Of a stretch of 64,000 bases of DNA, positions 60,950 through 64,000 are shown in pieces. The stretch is from UKL13-2 sp044229235 (GTDB lineage: Bacteria > Pseudomonadota > Gammaproteobacteria > Burkholderiales > Usitatibacteraceae): assembly GCA_044229235.1 (NCBI GenBank), contig JBGATH010000014.1, forward strand, positions 29,448-93,447. Direction: 5' to 3'. The notes under the pieces were generated by a model. The model was not told the origin of the DNA. It did no database searches and saw only the letters and a program-made list of their open reading frames with translations. The position numbers and the translations under genes were made by a program. Numbering within the stretch: position 1 is the stretch's first letter; every line of letters starts with the position of its first letter.

Positions 60950-63900
60950 CTATTGAACCGTGACGCGGAATACCACTGTGCCGGACTGTGCTGCGTTCAG
61001 CGTGCCGGCCAGCGTCCATTGCAGGTTGCCAGTCCCACCCACGATTGGCTGCGTGGTGACATTGCAAGCACTGATGGCCGCCGGCAGGGGTGCTCCACAG
61101 CTGGCATTGACCAGGGTCGTGAATGCCGGCGTGTTATCGCTGATCACGATCGACGAAACGCCTGTGGGAGAGCTGTTGGTGTAAGTAATAACGTACTCGA
61201 GCACATCGCCCGGCTTGGCGGCATTGGCCGTCAGCGGGACACCGGCCTGCGTGACATTGCGCACTGATTTCGCCAGCACCAAGCCGGTACCGCCGGCAGA
61301 TCCAACCGTAGTGACATCCTGGCGGGTGTAAACGATATTCGGCCCCACCGTTGGTGTAAAGGTTGCGATTGCGGTTATGGCGTCCTGTGCATTGTAGGGT
61401 GCGGCAGCCGGAATGTTGGAGCGCACCAGCACGCAGACCTGGTCGCCCGGATTGACGGCGATATTGGCAGCAATCAGGACGGATCCTTCAGTGCCATCCA
61501 GCACGCCGTTGCAATTGAGGTCGCGATAGATTTGAGTGGTCCATCCGGGCGTCGCCGGACTGGCAATGTCGGTTGCGGAAAAATTCACCACCCCGGTCAT
61601 GCCTGCATTGAACACGTGGCTGTAAACCACGCTGGTCCCCGGCAGGCCGGTCTGCGCGCCGTCGGTAAGGAATGAGTTGGACGCCATGCTGCCCACGGGA
61701 ACTGTCACCACAGCGCTGTTGTTGCCGGTATTCACAGCCGGCTCGTTGCCACCCGATACCGATGCGGTATTGGTGACGCTAGGCGCGGCGGGCCCACTTA
61801 CAGCCACATTGATTGTGATCGGCGTAGCCACGCCTCCCGGAGGCAGTACGGTATTGCTGGTACACGTCACGGTCTGCCCGGCGTTCGCACATATCCAACC
61901 AGCCCCGCCGGATCCGGCAGCAACGTAAGTCAGTCCGGGCGGCAGGACATCAGTCACCGTCACCGTGCCGATCGTAGCCGCCGTCCCGCTGGCGTTATTT
62001 GGCGTCAGCGTGAACGCGGCATTGCCACCTACCGTAAACGGCCCAACTGCGGTCATGCCTATACGCAGATCCGGAGCGAGAACAGTCGTCATGATTGTGG
62101 CCGACGTATTGTTACCGGCGCCGGTCCTCGCCGGGTCGTCCGGATCGGTGATTCCCGCAGGCACGATGGCGCGCGCAAAGTTGGCCAGCGTCCCCGACTG
62201 TGGCGCTGTCGCCTGCAGGGTGAACGTTACGCTGGCTCCTGCTGGCAGCGTGGTGATCGTGCTCGACACATTTGCACCTACTATGGTCACCGGTCCGCAG
62301 GCTGCGCCACCGGTGGCGGCACCACAAACTGCAGTCAGTCCGCCAAGTGCCGCAGGCACATCGTCATTGAAGACCGTCGCATTTGCCGCATCCGGGCCGG
62401 CATTGGACACCACGACCGTGTAGGTAAGCGTCGTTCCCCACAGAATCGTTGCGGGTCCGGCCTTGGTAACGGAGACGTTGGCCGATGGCGCCACAGTCAG
62501 CGTGGCATTCGCCGGCGCCGCATTCGCACCCGCGTTACTGACCAGCGCCCCGGCCGCGATGGCGTTTACGTAGCTGCCGGTGGTCGGCGCAGTTACGTCG
62601 ATGGACACGGTACAAGAACCATTGGCCGGCACTGTCCCGCCCGCCAGGGAAACACTGCCTACCGTGCTCGTCACGACGCCGCCGGCACAGGTCGTCGCCG
62701 GATTACCAGTGCCCGCGCGCACCAGTCCAGTCCCCGGCGTGACCGGGAAGGTATCCGTGACACTGGTGACGCTGATCGCCGCGGCATTGGGATTCGTGAT
62801 GGTAATGGTGAGCGTGGAAACGCCGCCGGATACGATGCTGGTTGGCAGGAATGCCTTGGCAATTCCTGGCGTTGCCGCCGTCACCGTCAGATTTGCCGTG
62901 TTCGATACCGCGCCGATGGCAGACTCGGTCGTCGTCACTCCTGAAGTTGTATTGGGGAAGACGCCGGCAACATTACCAGAGACCGGTATCGTCACCGTGC
63001 AACTGCCGGAGGCCGGAATTGTCAGTCCGGTGAAGGCAAGCGCGGTCTGCCCGGCTGTGAGGCTGTTACCGGCCGCGCCAACACAGGTTCCGCCTGCAGG
63101 ACCAGTCGCATTGACCGACATGCCGCTCAGCAGATTGGTAAAGGTTGCGCCAGTCAGCGCAATGCTGTTCGTGTTTGACAAGGTGTAGGTCAAGGTCGAT
63201 GGAACACCAATGGCGACGGTGGCTGGCCCGAAGCCGATCGCTATTGATGCCGGAGATGGCGTGATCACCACGCAGCTCGCGGTCACGGCATTGGTGACAT
63301 TGGCCAGCGCAGATATATTGCCCGGGCCGTTTGTAAATGCTGGCGGACTCGCCGCGCAGCTGGTGTTGACTTGCCCGGCGGCATTGGTTACCTGAACATC
63401 GATCGTACAACTTGCCTGGCCCGCAGGCATGGTTGCACCCGTAACCACAATAGATGTCGCGGCATTGGGCGCAGCGGTAACGGTGCCGGCACTGCTGCAA
63501 GTTGAGCTGGCCAGAACGCTGCCTGCAGCAACCCGCAGTGCGGAGGGAAGGCTGTCAGTGAAATTGATGCCAGATCTTGCGGGGTTGGTGCCTGAATTGT
63601 TCAGCGTGAACCGCAGCACGGTCGTGCCACCGTCCGGTATGGTCGCAGGCAAGAACACCTTTGTAAGTGTCAACGTATTGGCGTTCACGCTCAGACATTG
63701 ATCGCTGCTGCTGTTGGTCGCCCCGGTGGTGGTGACACTGGCCGCCAGGTTGGTCTGCGCTGCCTGCGGACAGGTGCCGGTCACGCCGGTGGCATTGCTC
63801 ACCCCGGCCACACTGACCGTACAGCTGACCGTGCCGTTGGCCATCGCCAGACCCGTCAAGCCACTCAACACCCGCGTGCCGCTGTTGTAGGCGGCCGTGG

Positions 63901-64000
63901 CCGGTCCACTGCAACCGGCGCTGTAGGCAACCGCCGGCGTGGCGCTGGTGATCTGCAAGCCCGCCGGCAACGTGTCGCCCACCGTGATGGCACTTTGCGC
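60950..64000 (-). CDS. Large DUF11-repeat surface protein, C-terminal part (cut by window edge)
   Basis: At least 1016 residues are visible; the frame is still open at the window end, so the start lies beyond it. The chain is made of repeated Ig-like/DUF11 modules with recurring patterns such as KAFLPTSIVSGGVSTLTITI, VTKAGPATILWGTTLTYTVVVSNAGPDAANATV, DVLPPGLTYVAAG and AKPGDVLEYVITYTNSSPTGVSSIVISDNTP. It is Thr/Val/Ala/Gly-rich and low in charged residues, as in secreted adhesin-like or S-layer-like proteins. It ends NAAQSGTVVFRVTVQ, with no visible anchor or sorting signal, so it may be secreted or held by its N-terminus. Confidence 0.85.
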   Translation of the reverse strand, partial: AQSAITVGDTLPAGLQITSATPAVAYSAGCSGPATAAYNSGTRVLSGLTGLAMANGTVSCTVSVAGVSNATGVTGTCPQAAQTNLAASVTTTGATNSSSDQCLSVNANTLTLTKVFLPATIPDGGTTVLRFTLNNSGTNPARSGINFTDSLPSALRVAAGSVLASSTCSSAGTVTAAPNAATSIVVTGATMPAGQASCTIDVQVTNAAGQVNTSCAASPPAFTNGPGNISALANVTNAVTASCVVITPSPASIAIGFGPATVAIGVPSTLTYTLSNTNSIALTGATFTNLLSGMSVNATGPAGGTCVGAAGNSLTAGQTALAFTGLTIPASGSCTVTIPVSGNVAGVFPNTTSGVTTTESAIGAVSNTANLTVTAATPGIAKAFLPTSIVSGGVSTLTITITNPNAAAISVTSVTDTFPVTPGTGLVRAGTGNPATTCAGGVVTSTVGSVSLAGGTVPANGSCTVSIDVTAPTTGSYVNAIAAGALVSNAGANAAPANATLTVAPSANVSVTKAGPATILWGTTLTYTVVVSNAGPDAANATVFNDDVPAALGGLTAVCGAATGGAACGPVTIVGANVSSTITTLPAGASVTFTLQATAPQSGTLANFARAIVPAGITDPDDPARTGAGNNTSATIMTTVLAPDLRIGMTAVGPFTVGGNAAFTLTPNNASGTAATIGTVTVTDVLPPGLTYVAAGSGGAGWICANAGQTVTCTSNTVLPPGGVATPITINVAVSGPAAPSVTNTASVSGGNEPAVNTGNNSAVVTVPVGSMASNSFLTDGAQTGLPGTSVVYSHVFNAGMTGVVNFSATDIASPATPGWTTQIYRDLNCNGVLDGTEGSVLIAANIAVNPGDQVCVLVRSNIPAAAPYNAQDAITAIATFTPTVGPNIVYTRQDVTTVGSAGGTGLVLAKSVRNVTQAGVPLTANAAKPGDVLEYVITYTNSSPTGVSSIVISDNTPAFTTLVNASCGAPLPAAISACNVTTQPIVGGTGNLQWTLAGTLNAAQSGTVVFRVTVQ

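Overview
The window (64 kb, high GC) looks like a chromosomal segment of a betaproteobacterium, most likely an environmental or uncultured member of the Burkholderiales/Nitrosomonadales. Evidence: the sdhCDAB-sdhE-gltA operon next to a GntR regulator and a CitE-type lyase, a methylcitrate operon of the prpB-prpC-acnD-prpF type, a 327-residue Mdh, RlmM, and many single-copy secreted proteins separated by REP-like palindromes. I see no rRNA, tRNA, CRISPR array, integrase or transposase gene.

Region by region. 1-4.1 kb (minus): gltA (cut by the window edge), sdhE, sdhB, sdhA, sdhD, sdhC. 4.3-5.5 kb: an orphan HicB-like protein and a GntR/UTRA regulator. 5.6-18.2 kb (plus): a CoA-ester lyase, mesaconyl-CoA hydratase, a second CoA-ester lyase, prpB, prpC, a small protein, acnD, prpF and acnA, ending in a GAAA-loop terminator. 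Mesaconyl-CoA hydrated and cleaved here would give propionyl-CoA plus glyoxylate, and the methylcitrate enzymes would turn propionyl-CoA into pyruvate and succinate, which feeds the adjacent SDH/citrate synthase operon. 18.3-28.7 kb: exported or membrane proteins (TlpA-like thioredoxin, DUF885 peptidase, nitrobindin-like protein, two tandem secreted paralogues, DUF5343 protein, OMPLA-type phospholipase, NTF2-like protein).

28.74-32.0 kb is the most unusual part: a visibly AT-richer two-gene cassette with overlapping reading frames, encoding an unknown-group/Abi-like reverse transcriptase (YMDD) and a family A DNA polymerase palm without a recognisable exonuclease. It sits between ordinary high-GC genes and has the look of a horizontally acquired defence-type system.

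32.1-58.6 kb: accessory and housekeeping genes, including cupins, an M19 peptidase homologue with missing metal ligands, a patatin, DUF302, YeeE/YedE sulfur transporters (one fused, one split), an ABC solute-binding protein, a K+ channel, TPR proteins, an amidohydrolase, an S9 peptidase, a lipoprotein-like methyltransferase, a lipoprotein with a TonB domain, rlmM, an MFS exporter, and a DUF6249/sigma factor/small membrane protein operon. 58.6-64 kb (minus): mdh, an EamA transporter and the 3' part of a giant DUF11-repeat surface protein.

The intergenic spaces carry several families of palindromic repeats: six full copies of an approximately 65-bp element with the core CACTGGCGCGCC, three inverted pairs of a CCCTCCC..CCTCCCTTT hairpin unit, a GC-rich CCGGCGGAGGCCGG pair, and a 214-bp element with 17-bp terminal inverted repeats. 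Two short gene fragments (end of acnA; end of a lipoprotein gene) record past recombination.
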